Shown in pieces: positions 25,798 through 33,981 of a stretch of DNA of 64,000 nt. The notes under the pieces were generated by a model, which made no database searches, was not told the DNA's origin, and worked only from the letters and a program-made list of their open reading frames with translations. Each line of letters opens with the position of its first letter. The stretch's first letter is position 1. A program made the translations under genes and the position numbers. The DNA lies in the NCBI GenBank assembly GCA_938028725.1, contig CALIMH010000007.1, forward strand, positions 62,001 to 126,000. The letters run 5' to 3'. This DNA is from an uncultured Anaerolineae bacterium. Its GTDB lineage: Bacteria; Chloroflexota; Anaerolineae; J036; Brachytrichaceae.

Positions 25798-27518
25798 GGT
25801 GTTAACCAGAGTGTCTGATAAGGCTTCAACTTGAGTGAAGGGCCGTGTAGCGAAAGGCGCGCGCCGCCGATCGCATCACGGGCAGCGTTGTTGGTGCCGA
25901 GCACGGAGCGCCAAGGCAGCGCCACGAGCTGCTCTTCTGCGCTCACGTTGCTCAAGCACAGCACACGCTCGCGCCCATCCGGCGCAATGCGCAACAGTCC
26001 GAATACGCTTCTGCCACAATCCAACACCACCTGGGCGCCAAACGGATCAAAAGCTTGCAGCGAGCCTCGTGCTTGCAGCAGAGCAGAGAGCGCTCGGAAG
26101 ACAACCGCGCGCCGATGGGTCGGCTGAGCCAGCTCAGCTTCCAGCTCAGCGCGCATCAGCTTCTGGCGATTGATCGCGCGGTTATAGCCAAGCTGCACCA
26201 CACCCTCCGGCCAGCCGCGCGAGCCAAACAGGCTGTGGAAATATAACGCCGGCATCCCGCGCAGCGACAGCATGATCGCGTGCGCCACCACGAAGCGCGC
26301 GATGTGGGTCGGTTCATCTGGCGCGTCGTGGCCCAGCGCATCGAAATAGTTGACGTTCAGCTCGTAGGGGCTGCGCGTGTTGTCGCTGTTGAACTTCTCA
26401 CTCACTAGCCCGCCCGCAGCCCGCACGCGCGCGATGAGTTGCGCGATCTCCGGCTGAGTGAGGATGCCGCGCACCGGGTTAAGGCCAATCCCATCATGCG
26501 AGGCCAGGTAGTTCAGGAATGTGGTCTGGTCCGAAGGTGTGTTGAGACTGCGCGCCCATTGTGAGAGAGCGCGCGCGTCGCCGGTTTGCAACGTGTGCAG
26601 TATCATCGGCGGCAGCGCGAAGTTGTATACGAGGTGTGCCTCGTTGTATCCATCGCCGAAGTACGCCACGTTCTCGGCATGTGGCACGTTGGTCTCGGTG
26701 ATCAAGCGCACGTGTGGCGCCGCAGCTTCCATCACCGCACGAATGAGCTGCACCACCCGGTGGGTCTGAGGCAAATGGATGCAGGGCGTGCCGATCTCCT
26801 TCCACAGGTAGGCGATCGCATCCAGGCGGATGAACGAAGCACCGCGCGCTGCGTAGAGCAACAGCACACGCATCACTTCCAACAGCACTTGCGGGTTGGC
26901 GTAGTTGAGGTCCACCTGATCAGCGCTAAACGTGGTCCATATCCGACGCATCTCGCCACTTGGTGTGGCAAAGGATGTGAGCAGCGGCAGCGCGCGTGGG
27001 CGCACCACCGCCGAGAGGTCTGGCTCACCCTCAATAGCGATGTAGAAATCACGATAGCGCGGGTCGCCCTGTAGGAACCCTCGAAACCACGGGTGGCTAG
27101 CAGAGGTGTGGTTGATCACAGCGTCGAACATCAGCTTGAAGTGCTCCGCCATCCGTGCGATGTCCTCCCAGCTTCCTAACGTCGGATCAACTTGCTCGTA
27201 GTCGGCCACGGCGAAGCCATCATCCGAGGTGGATGGGTAAAAAGGCAAGATGTGCACGCAGGTCACAACACCGCGCAAATGCGCCACACAAAAGTTGGCG
27301 AGCGTGCGCAGCGGCAGCTCATGAGGTGCGCGAACCTGATCGCCGTAAGTGATCAGCATCACGTCGCGCGCAGTGAGCCGCGCCTCACCATGAGGCGACG
27401 CAATAGACGGAACAGAGGCGATCAAGGCGCGGAGCTGCTCGAAGGTCGCATCGGCTATTTCGACAGGATAAAGGCTTCGCAAATGTGCACGGATGACGTC
27501 GAGGTGCTGGTTGTCCAT
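25794..27518 (-). CDS. GH13_18 sugar phosphorylase (glucosylglycerate or sucrose phosphorylase type)
   Basis: The 574-residue (beta/alpha)8 enzyme is of sucrose-phosphorylase type. It has VTCVHILPFYPSTSDDGFAV in the N-terminal part, the nucleophile Asp in FIRLDAIAYLWKE, the acid/base Glu in LITETNVPHAEN and the third acidic residue in NYLASHDGIGL. GH13_18 enzymes split a glucoside with phosphate, giving glucose 1-phosphate. Known specificities include sucrose, glucosylglycerol and glucosylglycerate. Adjacency to gpgS and a phosphoglycerate mutase favours glucosylglycerate. The start at 27518 (MDNQHLDVI) is preferred over an upstream in-frame codon because the -10 box at 27554-27559 lies within the upstream extension. 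Confidence 0.82.
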   Translation of the reverse strand: MDNQHLDVIRAHLRSLYPVEIADATFEQLRALIASVPSIASPHGEARLTARDVMLITYGDQVRAPHELPLRTLANFCVAHLRGVVTCVHILPFYPSTSDDGFAVADYEQVDPTLGSWEDIARMAEHFKLMFDAVINHTSASHPWFRGFLQGDPRYRDFYIAIEGEPDLSAVVRPRALPLLTSFATPSGEMRRIWTTFSADQVDLNYANPQVLLEVMRVLLLYAARGASFIRLDAIAYLWKEIGTPCIHLPQTHRVVQLIRAVMEAAAPHVRLITETNVPHAENVAYFGDGYNEAHLVYNFALPPMILHTLQTGDARALSQWARSLNTPSDQTTFLNYLASHDGIGLNPVRGILTQPEIAQLIARVRAAGGLVSEKFNSDNTRSPYELNVNYFDALGHDAPDEPTHIARFVVAHAIMLSLRGMPALYFHSLFGSRGWPEGVVQLGYNRAINRQKLMRAELEAELAQPTHRRAVVFRALSALLQARGSLQAFDPFGAQVVLDCGRSVFGLLRIAPDGRERVLCLSNVSAEEQLVALPWRSVLGTNNAARDAIGGARLSLHGPSLKLKPYQTLWLTP

Positions 27519-27553
27519 CTTGAGAGTGCGCCCCTGCTTGCACGCCTTGGCTA

Positions 27554-27559
27554 ATTGTA
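27554..27559 (-). promoter_or_regulatory. -10 box of the glucosylglycerate cluster
   Basis: TACAAT (minus strand) lies 35 nt upstream of the phosphorylase ATG. A TTGGCA hexamer sits 19 bp further upstream. Confidence 0.45.
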
Positions 27560-27598
27560 GAAGCCGCACAGCCGCTGATGCCAACGTGATGGGTGCGC

Positions 27599-27604
27599 TA
27601 TCAT
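27599..27604 (+). promoter_or_regulatory. -10 box, leaderless start of phosphoglycerate mutase
   Basis: TATCAT lies 9 nt before ATG 27614, with no ribosome site. It is divergent from the promoter of the sugar phosphorylase cluster 40 bp away. Confidence 0.5.
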
Positions 27605-27613
27605 CAGCATGTC

Positions 27614-28834
27614 ATGGCAGATTTTGCGTTGATCCAATCCTTGCTTCAGCCTGCCGAAACCAAGATCGTGTTATTGGTGCTGGATGGGCTGGGCGGGCTG
27701 CCCCGCGCCGAAGATGACAAAACCGAACTGGAAGCGGCACACAAACCGAACATGGATCGGCTGGCGCGCGAAGGCTGCCTGGGCCAGCACTATCCTGTTG
27801 CGCCTGGTATCACCAGCGGCAGTGGCCCCGGCCACTTGGCACTGTTCGGCTACGACCCGCTGCGCTACGAGATCGGCCGCGGTGTGCTGGAAGCAGTGGG
27901 CATCGGCTTTCCGGTGACCGAGCGCGATGTGTGCGCACGCGGCAACTTTTGCACGTTGGACTCCCACGGCAACATCGTGGACCGCCGCGCCGGCCGCATC
28001 TCCACCGAGGAATGCACGCGCTTGGTGCACAAGATCAACCAGGCGAACATTCAACTGGACAACGGCGTCGAAGTGTTCGTAGAGCCGGTGCAGGACTATC
28101 GGTTCGTGGTGGTGATGCGCGGCGATAACCTGAGCGGCGAGATTGCTGAGACCGATCCGCAACGCACCGGCGTGCCGCCGCTGCCAGCCTTGGCACAAAA
28201 CCCCGAGTCCCAAATCACCGCGCGACTGTTCAACCGCTGGATCGAGAAGGCCAGCGCAGTCATCCGTGACGAATACCCAGCCAACGGCCTCATCCTGCGC
28301 GGCTTCGCAAAAGAACCCGGCCTGCCCAAATTTAGGGCGATATACGGCTTGCGCGCAGCAGCCATTGCCATCTATCCCATGTATCGCGGCGTTGCCTCGC
28401 TGGTCGGCATGGACCGCATCGAGCATCAGGCGCGCAACGTGCAGGAGCAAATCGAAGTGTTGGCACAAATTTGGCGCCAGTATGACTTCTTCTTCGTCCA
28501 CGTGAAGTACACCGACAGCCGGGGGGAAGACGGCAACTTCGAGGCCAAGCAAGCCGTCATAGAGGAGGTGGATGCAGCACTCCCGTTGTTGCTGGAGCTG
28601 AAGCCAGATGTGTTGATCATCACAGGCGACCACAGCACGCCGAGTCAGCTTCGCTCGCACTCATGGCATCCCGTGCCGTTGCTGCTCTGGGCGCCAGCAA
28701 CCGCGCGGCGCGACGGCAGCACGCACTTTGGCGAGCGCGCCTGCGCACGCGGCGGCTTGGGCACCTTCGCCGCCACAACCATCATGCCGCTAGCACTAGC
28801 TCACGCTCAGCGCCTAGCCAAGTTCGGCGCTTAA
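27614..28834 (+). CDS. apgM: 2,3-bisphosphoglycerate-independent phosphoglycerate mutase, archaeal type
   Basis: The 406-residue protein is an alkaline-phosphatase-superfamily enzyme of the ApgM family. The metal-binding N terminus is VLLVLDGLGGLPR, then SGSGPGHLALFGYDPL with the Ser nucleophile. The C-terminal metal site reads VLIITGDHSTPS and HSWHPVPLLLW. It interconverts 3- and 2-phosphoglycerate in glycolysis. The divergent neighbours consume or release glycerate derivatives, so it may balance 3-phosphoglycerate for solute synthesis. The first possible in-frame GTG lies upstream of the -10 box and is rejected as a start. Confidence 0.9.
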   Translation: MADFALIQSLLQPAETKIVLLVLDGLGGLPRAEDDKTELEAAHKPNMDRLAREGCLGQHYPVAPGITSGSGPGHLALFGYDPLRYEIGRGVLEAVGIGFPVTERDVCARGNFCTLDSHGNIVDRRAGRISTEECTRLVHKINQANIQLDNGVEVFVEPVQDYRFVVVMRGDNLSGEIAETDPQRTGVPPLPALAQNPESQITARLFNRWIEKASAVIRDEYPANGLILRGFAKEPGLPKFRAIYGLRAAAIAIYPMYRGVASLVGMDRIEHQARNVQEQIEVLAQIWRQYDFFFVHVKYTDSRGEDGNFEAKQAVIEEVDAALPLLLELKPDVLIITGDHSTPSQLRSHSWHPVPLLLWAPATARRDGSTHFGERACARGGLGTFAATTIMPLALAHAQRLAKFGA

Positions 28835-28894
28835 GCTGAGGCGGCAGAAGCGCGCTCGCCCTAGGGCGCATAGGCATCTGCCAAAGACTTGTGA

Positions 28895-28923
28895 TTGGTC
28901 AAGCCGGCGGCATGGTTTACACT
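28895..28923 (+). promoter_or_regulatory. promoter of the NMT1-type transporter operon
   Basis: -35 TTGGTC (28895-28900), a 17-bp spacer, and -10 TACACT (28918-28923). The GTG start follows after 8 nt. Confidence 0.65.
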
Positions 28924-28931
28924 TGAGCCCT

Positions 28932-29747
28932 GTGAGCACCTCAGTCCAGCCAGTCGGTGCGCGACGCTTGCCAGTCTACGTGACGGCGATCGCAATCCTT
29001 TTGACAATCATGGCCGCGTGGGAGCTGGCCAAGCTGTTGCTTCAGCTTGATAAACGCACCCTGCCGCATCTATGGGAGATCGCAGGGGCATTTGGCACGC
29101 CCTCGCGCCGAGGTGGTCCACCACTGGCCGCCACATTGGTTGAGGCGGCCTTGTTTACCTTACGGGGGGCATTCTTTGGCTTCGCCATTGGTGCGCTGAT
29201 CGGCTTCGTGCTGGGCACGATCTTCGCCCACGTCAGGATACTGGAGCAGAGCTTGGTGCCCTACGTGGTGGCCTCGCAGACGGTGCCGATCCTGGCGATC
29301 GCGCCGATGGTGGTGGTGTGGTTGCGGGGGTCATGGTGGTCGGTGCCACTCATCGCAGCATACCTGACGTTCTTTCCTGTCACCATTAACACGCTGCGCG
29401 GGATGAAATCGCCGGATCCACGCGCGGTGGAGCTGATGCGATCCTACGCAGCCTCGTCGTGGGAAGTGCTCTGGAAGCTGCGCTTCCCGGCGTCGCTGCC
29501 GGCGATCTTCGCCGCGCTCAAGGTGGCCGCCACTTCGTCCGTGGTGGGCGCGATCATCGCAGAGCTGCCTGCCGGCATGCAGCGCGGACTAGGCGGGGCT
29601 ATCCTAAACTTCAACCAGTACTACATCACTGGCCCTGAGCGCCTTTGGGCAGCGATCCTGGCAGCGGCGATAGTGGGCATCCTCTTCTTCGTTGGGGTGT
29701 CGTTAGTCGAGCGCGTTGTGCTGCGCAACATCGTGCGCAGCGCGTGA
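28932..29747 (+). CDS. ABC transporter permease (NMT1/taurine-type)
   Basis: The 271-residue inner-membrane protein has about six helices and the BPD_transp_1 EAA-like loop (MRSYAASSWEVLWKLRFPASLPAIFAALK). This is typical of the SsuC/TauC/ThiX/RibX group. The first in-frame codon (TTG 28923) overlaps the -10 box, so GTG 28932 is chosen. It forms an operon with an ATPase and a second permease. The binding protein has its own promoter about 2.5 kb downstream. Confidence 0.88.
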   Translation: MSTSVQPVGARRLPVYVTAIAILLTIMAAWELAKLLLQLDKRTLPHLWEIAGAFGTPSRRGGPPLAATLVEAALFTLRGAFFGFAIGALIGFVLGTIFAHVRILEQSLVPYVVASQTVPILAIAPMVVVWLRGSWWSVPLIAAYLTFFPVTINTLRGMKSPDPRAVELMRSYAASSWEVLWKLRFPASLPAIFAALKVAATSSVVGAIIAELPAGMQRGLGGAILNFNQYYITGPERLWAAILAAAIVGILFFVGVSLVERVVLRNIVRSA

Positions 29748-29780
29748 AGCTTCACCACTTTGGCTGACGGAGCCAGAAAG

Positions 29781-30563
29781 ATGGCTGTGGTATCCATCAC
29801 CAACGTTAACAAAGTCTTCGGCAGCGGCAATCGCCCGCAAACAGTCGCGCTAAAAGACATCAACCTGGAAATCCAGCCCCGCGAGTTCATCTCACTGATC
29901 GGACCGTCCGGTTGTGGCAAGAGCACGCTGCTGCGCACCATCGGCGACCTGATCCCACCCTCGAGCGGCGAGGTGCTGGTCAACGGCAAGCCAGCGCACG
30001 CCGCACGCCTAAACCGGGAGTATGGCATGGTGTTTCAGTCGCCGGTGCTGTTCGAATGGCGCACGGTGCTGGGCAATGTCGAGCTGCCGCTGGAGATCAT
30101 GCGCGTGCCCAAGCCAGAGCGCACCCAGCGAGCGCGCGAGATGTTACGCCTGGTTGAGCTGCACGGCTTCGAGCGCCACTATCCCTGGCAGCTCTCCGGC
30201 GGCATGCAGCAGCGTGTCGCGATCGCGCGAGCGCTCTCCTTCCGCCCACAACTGCTGCTGATGGATGAGCCCTTCGGCGCGCTTGACGAGATCACCCGCG
30301 AGCGCATGAACGCCGAGCTGCTGCGCATCTGGCAAGAGACACAGACCACCGTCGTATTCGTCACACACTCCATCCCAGAAGCAGTGTTTCTCTCCACCCG
30401 CGTAGTGGTAATGAGCGCGCGCCCTGGGCGCATCACCGACATCATTGAGATTGACCTTGGCTACCCGCGCACGGTTGAGACGCGCGAAATGCCGCGCTTC
30501 TTCGAGCTGGTCACGCAGGTGCGCGAGGCGCTCCGCAAAGGCGAAGATATGCGAGAGCGCTGA
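29781..30563 (+). CDS. ABC transporter ATP-binding protein (NMT1/taurine-type)
   Basis: The 260-residue ATPase has all motifs: Walker A GPSGCGKSTLLR, Q-loop VFQSPVLFEWRT, signature LSGGMQQRVAIARAL, Walker B LLLMDEPFGALDE and the H-loop FVTHSIPEAVFLS. It energises the permeases on both sides. The start is set at ATG 29781, which has GGAG 8 nt upstream; an in-frame TTG 21 bases earlier has no ribosome site. Confidence 0.92.
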   Translation: MAVVSITNVNKVFGSGNRPQTVALKDINLEIQPREFISLIGPSGCGKSTLLRTIGDLIPPSSGEVLVNGKPAHAARLNREYGMVFQSPVLFEWRTVLGNVELPLEIMRVPKPERTQRAREMLRLVELHGFERHYPWQLSGGMQQRVAIARALSFRPQLLLMDEPFGALDEITRERMNAELLRIWQETQTTVVFVTHSIPEAVFLSTRVVVMSARPGRITDIIEIDLGYPRTVETREMPRFFELVTQVREALRKGEDMRER

Positions 30564-30580
30564 TCATATGGAGGGTGAAG

Positions 30581-31357
30581 ATGGAGCGCATCGGCGAGCG
30601 ACTGAGAAACTCAACGCCCCCTGCGAGCGTCTTTATCATCTTCATTGTGGTGTGGGAGGTGCTGGTGCGCGCGCTGAACATCCCGCGCTTTCTGCTCCCT
30701 CCACCTACCGCGATCCTCAACGCCTTCTTCGACACCAGCACAGTGATCTTCGAGAGCGCGTTCTACACGCTGCGCAGCGCGTTGATAGGATTTGCGGTTG
30801 GATGCGGGGCAGGGATTATGGTTGCCTTCGCCACAGCGCGCTGGGTGACCATTCGCGAAGGCGTGATGCCGTTAGCGATCGCGGTCAACTCTGTGCCAAT
30901 CATCGCATTTGCACCATTGATGAACAGTTGGTTCGGCAGCACCAATCCACTCTCAAAAGTTGCGATTGTGGCGCTGATCACGTTCTTCCCAACGATGATC
31001 AACACGGTGCGCGGCTTGACGCTGGTGGAGCCAGCCAAAATCGAGCTGCTGCACTCCTACGCCACCTCACAACTGGAGGTGCTGTTGAAAGCGCGCATAC
31101 CGAACGCGCTCCCCTACATGTTCAACGCCTTCAAGGTTTGTAGCACTCTCTCACTCATTGGCGCAATCGTCAGCGAGTACTTCGGCGGGCCGCGGCAGTC
31201 GCTGGGCGTTTACATCTTACAAGAGGCGCAACTCTTTCGCTTCACGAATGCTTGGGCAGCGATCGCCATTGCAGCGCTGCAGGGGATGGGCTTTTACTTG
31301 ATCATCCTGCTGATCGAGCGTCGGCTCATCCCATGGCATGTGTCGCTCGAGCGATGA
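30581..31357 (+). CDS. ABC transporter permease (NMT1/taurine-type), second subunit
   Basis: The 258-residue membrane protein has six helices and an EAA-like loop (LLHSYATSQLEVLLKARIPNALPYMFNAFK). It differs from the first permease, so the channel is probably a heterodimer. A GGAGG site ends 6 nt before ATG 30581; an in-frame GTG directly abutting that site is rejected. Confidence 0.88.
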   Translation: MERIGERLRNSTPPASVFIIFIVVWEVLVRALNIPRFLLPPPTAILNAFFDTSTVIFESAFYTLRSALIGFAVGCGAGIMVAFATARWVTIREGVMPLAIAVNSVPIIAFAPLMNSWFGSTNPLSKVAIVALITFFPTMINTVRGLTLVEPAKIELLHSYATSQLEVLLKARIPNALPYMFNAFKVCSTLSLIGAIVSEYFGGPRQSLGVYILQEAQLFRFTNAWAAIAIAALQGMGFYLIILLIERRLIPWHVSLER

Positions 31358-31382
31358 GGTGACGGCCGTCTTGCCATCTCCC

Positions 31383-31411
31383 TTGCCAAAACATTCAATG
31401 CCGTTTACACT
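31383..31411 (+). promoter_or_regulatory. promoter of the substrate-binding protein
   Basis: -35 TTGCCA (31383-31388), 17 bp, -10 TACACT (31406-31411). It predicts a leader of about 145 nt before the binding-protein ATG. Confidence 0.65.
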
Positions 31412-31562
31412 TGTGACCTAGTAAGCGCCCAGCCCTTCGGCCAGCAGGGCATACAAGGAGTTCGATGCTGCTCACTTGTTGCATATTTCGCGAGGGCTCG
31501 ATCACTAGCCAAGACGCTGGGAACCAGAGCACACAAACACTTACAAAGGAGATGAGGAAACG

Positions 31563-32717
31563 ATGAAGAAGCTACTGAACCCCCTGTCAGTTGCAGCTTT
31601 GGCTGCTATCGTGCTATCGGTTTCCGCTTGCGGTCCGGCTGCGACCCCCACCTCTGAGCCTGCCGCCCCCGCAGAATCTGGCGCGCCTGCCGAAAGCGGT
31701 GCTCCAGCAGAGAAAGTGAAAGTCCGAGTGGTGTTGCAGTGGGTGCCGCAGTCCCAGTTCGCGGGCTACTACGCTGCGCTGAATGAGGGCTACTACGCAG
31801 AGGAGGGGTTGGATGTCACCATCATCCCTGGCGGACCGGACATCGCACCGGCGCAGAAGGTCGCCTCTGGGGAGGCCGAGTTTGGCGTGGCTTGGCTGCC
31901 TGGGCGCATGCTGGCCGCGCGCGAAGAAGGCGCCGATCTGGTGAACATCGCACAAGTCTTCCAGCGCAGCGGCACGCTGATGGTCTCGTTCAAGGACAAG
32001 AACATCACCCGCGTGGAGGACTTCAAAGGCAAGCGGGTTGGTTCTTGGCTGCTTGGCAACGAGGCAGAGTTGTTTGCGGCAATGCGCAAAGCCGGCATTG
32101 AACCAGACAAGGACGCCACTATCGTCAAGCAAGGCTTCGACATGCTTCAGCTTTTGAACGGCGAAGTGGACGTCGCACAGGCGATGATCTACAACGAATA
32201 CGCCCAAGTGCTGGAAACCAAGAACCCAGCCACTGGCGAGCTGTACAAGCCCGAGGACCTCAACGTGATTAACTTCAACGATGTTGGCACAGCCATGTTG
32301 CAAGACGGCATCATGGCGCGCGAGTCATGGCTGAAGCAGCCGGGCAATGAAGATATCGCAGTGCGATTCCTGCGCGCCACCTTCCGCGGTTGGATCTTCT
32401 GCCGTGACAACTTTGACCCCTGCGTTGAGCATGTGCTGAACGCCGGCACTGCCCTCGGCGAAAGCCACATGCGTTGGCAGTTGAATGAGATCAACGCACT
32501 GATCTGGCCTTCGCCAAACGGTATTGGCATCATGGACGAGGCGCTTTACAAGCAAACCGTCGAGATCGCTAAGACCTACGGCATCCTCAAGCGCGACCCA
32601 GACCCTGGCGCCTACCGCACCGACCTGGCACAGAAGGCGCTCGAGGGCATCTATGAGGATATTAGAGGCCTGGACTTCGCCAAGATTGAGGTCGAGCTTA
32701 AGGAAGGCGGCAACTAA
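31563..32717 (+). CDS. NMT1/THI5-like ABC substrate-binding lipoprotein
   Basis: The 384-residue protein has a lipoprotein signal with lipobox VSAC (Cys near residue 23). A Pro/Ala/Glu linker with a repeated SGAPAE unit follows, then the NMT1/THI5-like binding fold (VVLQWVPQSQFAGYYAALNEGYYAEEGLDV; DFKGKRVGSWLLGNE). This group includes ThiY (formylaminopyrimidine), RibY (riboflavin) and related pyrimidine-like ligand binders. The downstream dihydropyrimidinase suggests a pyrimidine- or hydantoin-like ring. The start has AAAGGAG. A hairpin follows the stop, which could raise this protein's level relative to downstream genes. Confidence 0.87.
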   Translation: MKKLLNPLSVAALAAIVLSVSACGPAATPTSEPAAPAESGAPAESGAPAEKVKVRVVLQWVPQSQFAGYYAALNEGYYAEEGLDVTIIPGGPDIAPAQKVASGEAEFGVAWLPGRMLAAREEGADLVNIAQVFQRSGTLMVSFKDKNITRVEDFKGKRVGSWLLGNEAELFAAMRKAGIEPDKDATIVKQGFDMLQLLNGEVDVAQAMIYNEYAQVLETKNPATGELYKPEDLNVINFNDVGTAMLQDGIMARESWLKQPGNEDIAVRFLRATFRGWIFCRDNFDPCVEHVLNAGTALGESHMRWQLNEINALIWPSPNGIGIMDEALYKQTVEIAKTYGILKRDPDPGAYRTDLAQKALEGIYEDIRGLDFAKIEVELKEGGN

Positions 32718-32734
32718 CCCTGTTCACGCGGTTT

Positions 32735-32778
32735 GGCAGCCAACAAGCCAAGCAGCTTGCTTGGCTGCCATTCCTTTT
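32735..32778 (+). terminator. hairpin between binding protein and monooxygenase (attenuating terminator)
   Basis: A perfect 9-bp stem GGCAGCCAA (32735-32743) / TTGGCTGCC (32761-32769) has an inner CAAG/CTTG stem. A T-rich TTCCTTTT stretch follows. It probably stops part of the transcripts from the binding protein. Confidence 0.6.
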
Positions 32779-32795
32779 CACTCAGTGAGGCTGGT

Positions 32796-33959
32796 ATGAC
32801 ACCCATGGATTTCGGCATCACTTTTAAGTCTGACATGGACTGGAAACGCGAGCTGAAGATCGCTCAGCAAGCAGAGGAGAGCGGATTCGGCTACGTGTGG
32901 AGCTTCGACAGCCACGTGCTGTGGCAGGCCGTCTTCCCTCGCTTCGCACTGTGGGCTTATAACACGCGCAAGGTGCATATTGGCACCCTGGTCACCAATC
33001 CAGTCGTCCGCGACGTGACGGTTTGTGCAAGCGACTTTGCCACTCTGCAATTGATCAGCGGCGGGCGCATGGAACTGGGCATCGGCCGAGGTGACAGTTC
33101 ACGGCGACGTCTCGGCAAACCACCAACCACTATGGCAAACCTGGAGGAGTTTGTGGATCAGTTCCGCAAGCTCACCGCTGGCGAGCACATCAACTACGAC
33201 GGCACAGACGTTTTCTTGAGCTGGGCGCGTGGCGGAGTGCCGCCGGTGTGGGTGGCCGGCTATGGTCCCATCGCACTGCGCAGCGCGGGGCGTATCGCCG
33301 ATGGCGTGGTGCTCCAATTTGCCGACCCGCATCTGATTAAGTGGTGCTTGCAGTTTGTGAAAGAGGGCGCCGAGCAGGCCGGACGCGACTTCTCGCAGAT
33401 CAAGATCATGGCTTGCGCCCCGGTGTGGATCAGCGACGATCTTACCTACGCGCGTGAGCGCGTGCGCTGGTTCCCCGCCTTGGTGAGCAACCATGTGGTG
33501 GACCTGCTCAAGCGTTACCCAAAGGAGGAGCTGCCGCAAGAGCTGGTCACCTACGTGGAGGACAGGCCCGGCTACGACTACCTGCACCACGCTGAGGTGG
33601 GCAGCAGCAATGCGCGCTTCGTTCCCGATGATATTGTGGATCGCTACTGCATTGTCGGCAACATCAAGAATCACATCGCGCGCATCGAGGAGCTGCAATC
33701 GCTCGGCGTGCACCAGTTCAACATTTATCTGATGTGCGGCGACGAGGAAAAGCAGGTGGCTGCCTACGCGCGCAGCGTCATCCCACACTTCAACAGCAAG
33801 AAGACCACCCGCGCAGCAAAGCCAAAGGCCACCCAAGCGCCGACCAACGCGAAGAAGGCCGCCAAGCCGAGCAAATCAGCCAAGTCTGCCGCTAAGCCGA
33901 AGGCGAAGGTTAGCAAGAAGAAGCCTGCAGCCACCTCTCGCGCTCGCGCGGCGGCGTGA
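32796..33959 (+). CDS. luciferase-like (LLM) flavin/F420-dependent oxidoreductase with Lys/Ala-rich tail
   Basis: Residues 1-334 form a bacterial luciferase-like TIM barrel: DFGITFKSDMDWKRELKIAQQAEESGFGYVW, IGTLVTNPVVRDVTVCASDFATLQLISGGRMELGIGRGDS, and AGYGPIALRSAGRIADG. Such enzymes use reduced FMN or F420, as RutA does to open pyrimidine rings. The last 53 residues (335-387) consist almost only of Lys, Ala, Pro, Ser and Thr, like histone H1 or AlgP tails, which is unusual for this family. The start at ATG 32796 has a GTGAGG site. Placement between an NMT1 transporter and a dihydropyrimidinase suggests ring oxidation or opening of the imported compound. Confidence 0.85.
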   Translation: MTPMDFGITFKSDMDWKRELKIAQQAEESGFGYVWSFDSHVLWQAVFPRFALWAYNTRKVHIGTLVTNPVVRDVTVCASDFATLQLISGGRMELGIGRGDSSRRRLGKPPTTMANLEEFVDQFRKLTAGEHINYDGTDVFLSWARGGVPPVWVAGYGPIALRSAGRIADGVVLQFADPHLIKWCLQFVKEGAEQAGRDFSQIKIMACAPVWISDDLTYARERVRWFPALVSNHVVDLLKRYPKEELPQELVTYVEDRPGYDYLHHAEVGSSNARFVPDDIVDRYCIVGNIKNHIARIEELQSLGVHQFNIYLMCGDEEKQVAAYARSVIPHFNSKKTTRAAKPKATQAPTNAKKAAKPSKSAKSAAKPKAKVSKKKPAATSRARAAA

Positions 33960-33981
33960 GCTCGCTCCTGGAGGAGGATTT

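Noticed and set aside
28857-28868. Palindrome CGCCCTAGGGCG after the phosphoglycerate mutase gene
   Set aside because: No loop and no T-run, so not a terminator; a 12-bp palindrome alone is weak evidence for a site.
31419-31562. TPP or FMN riboswitch upstream of the NMT1-type binding protein
   Set aside because: The conserved CTGAGA/ACCTGATC-type (TPP) and AGGATATGGC-type (FMN) elements are not present. Kept only as an unexplained leader.
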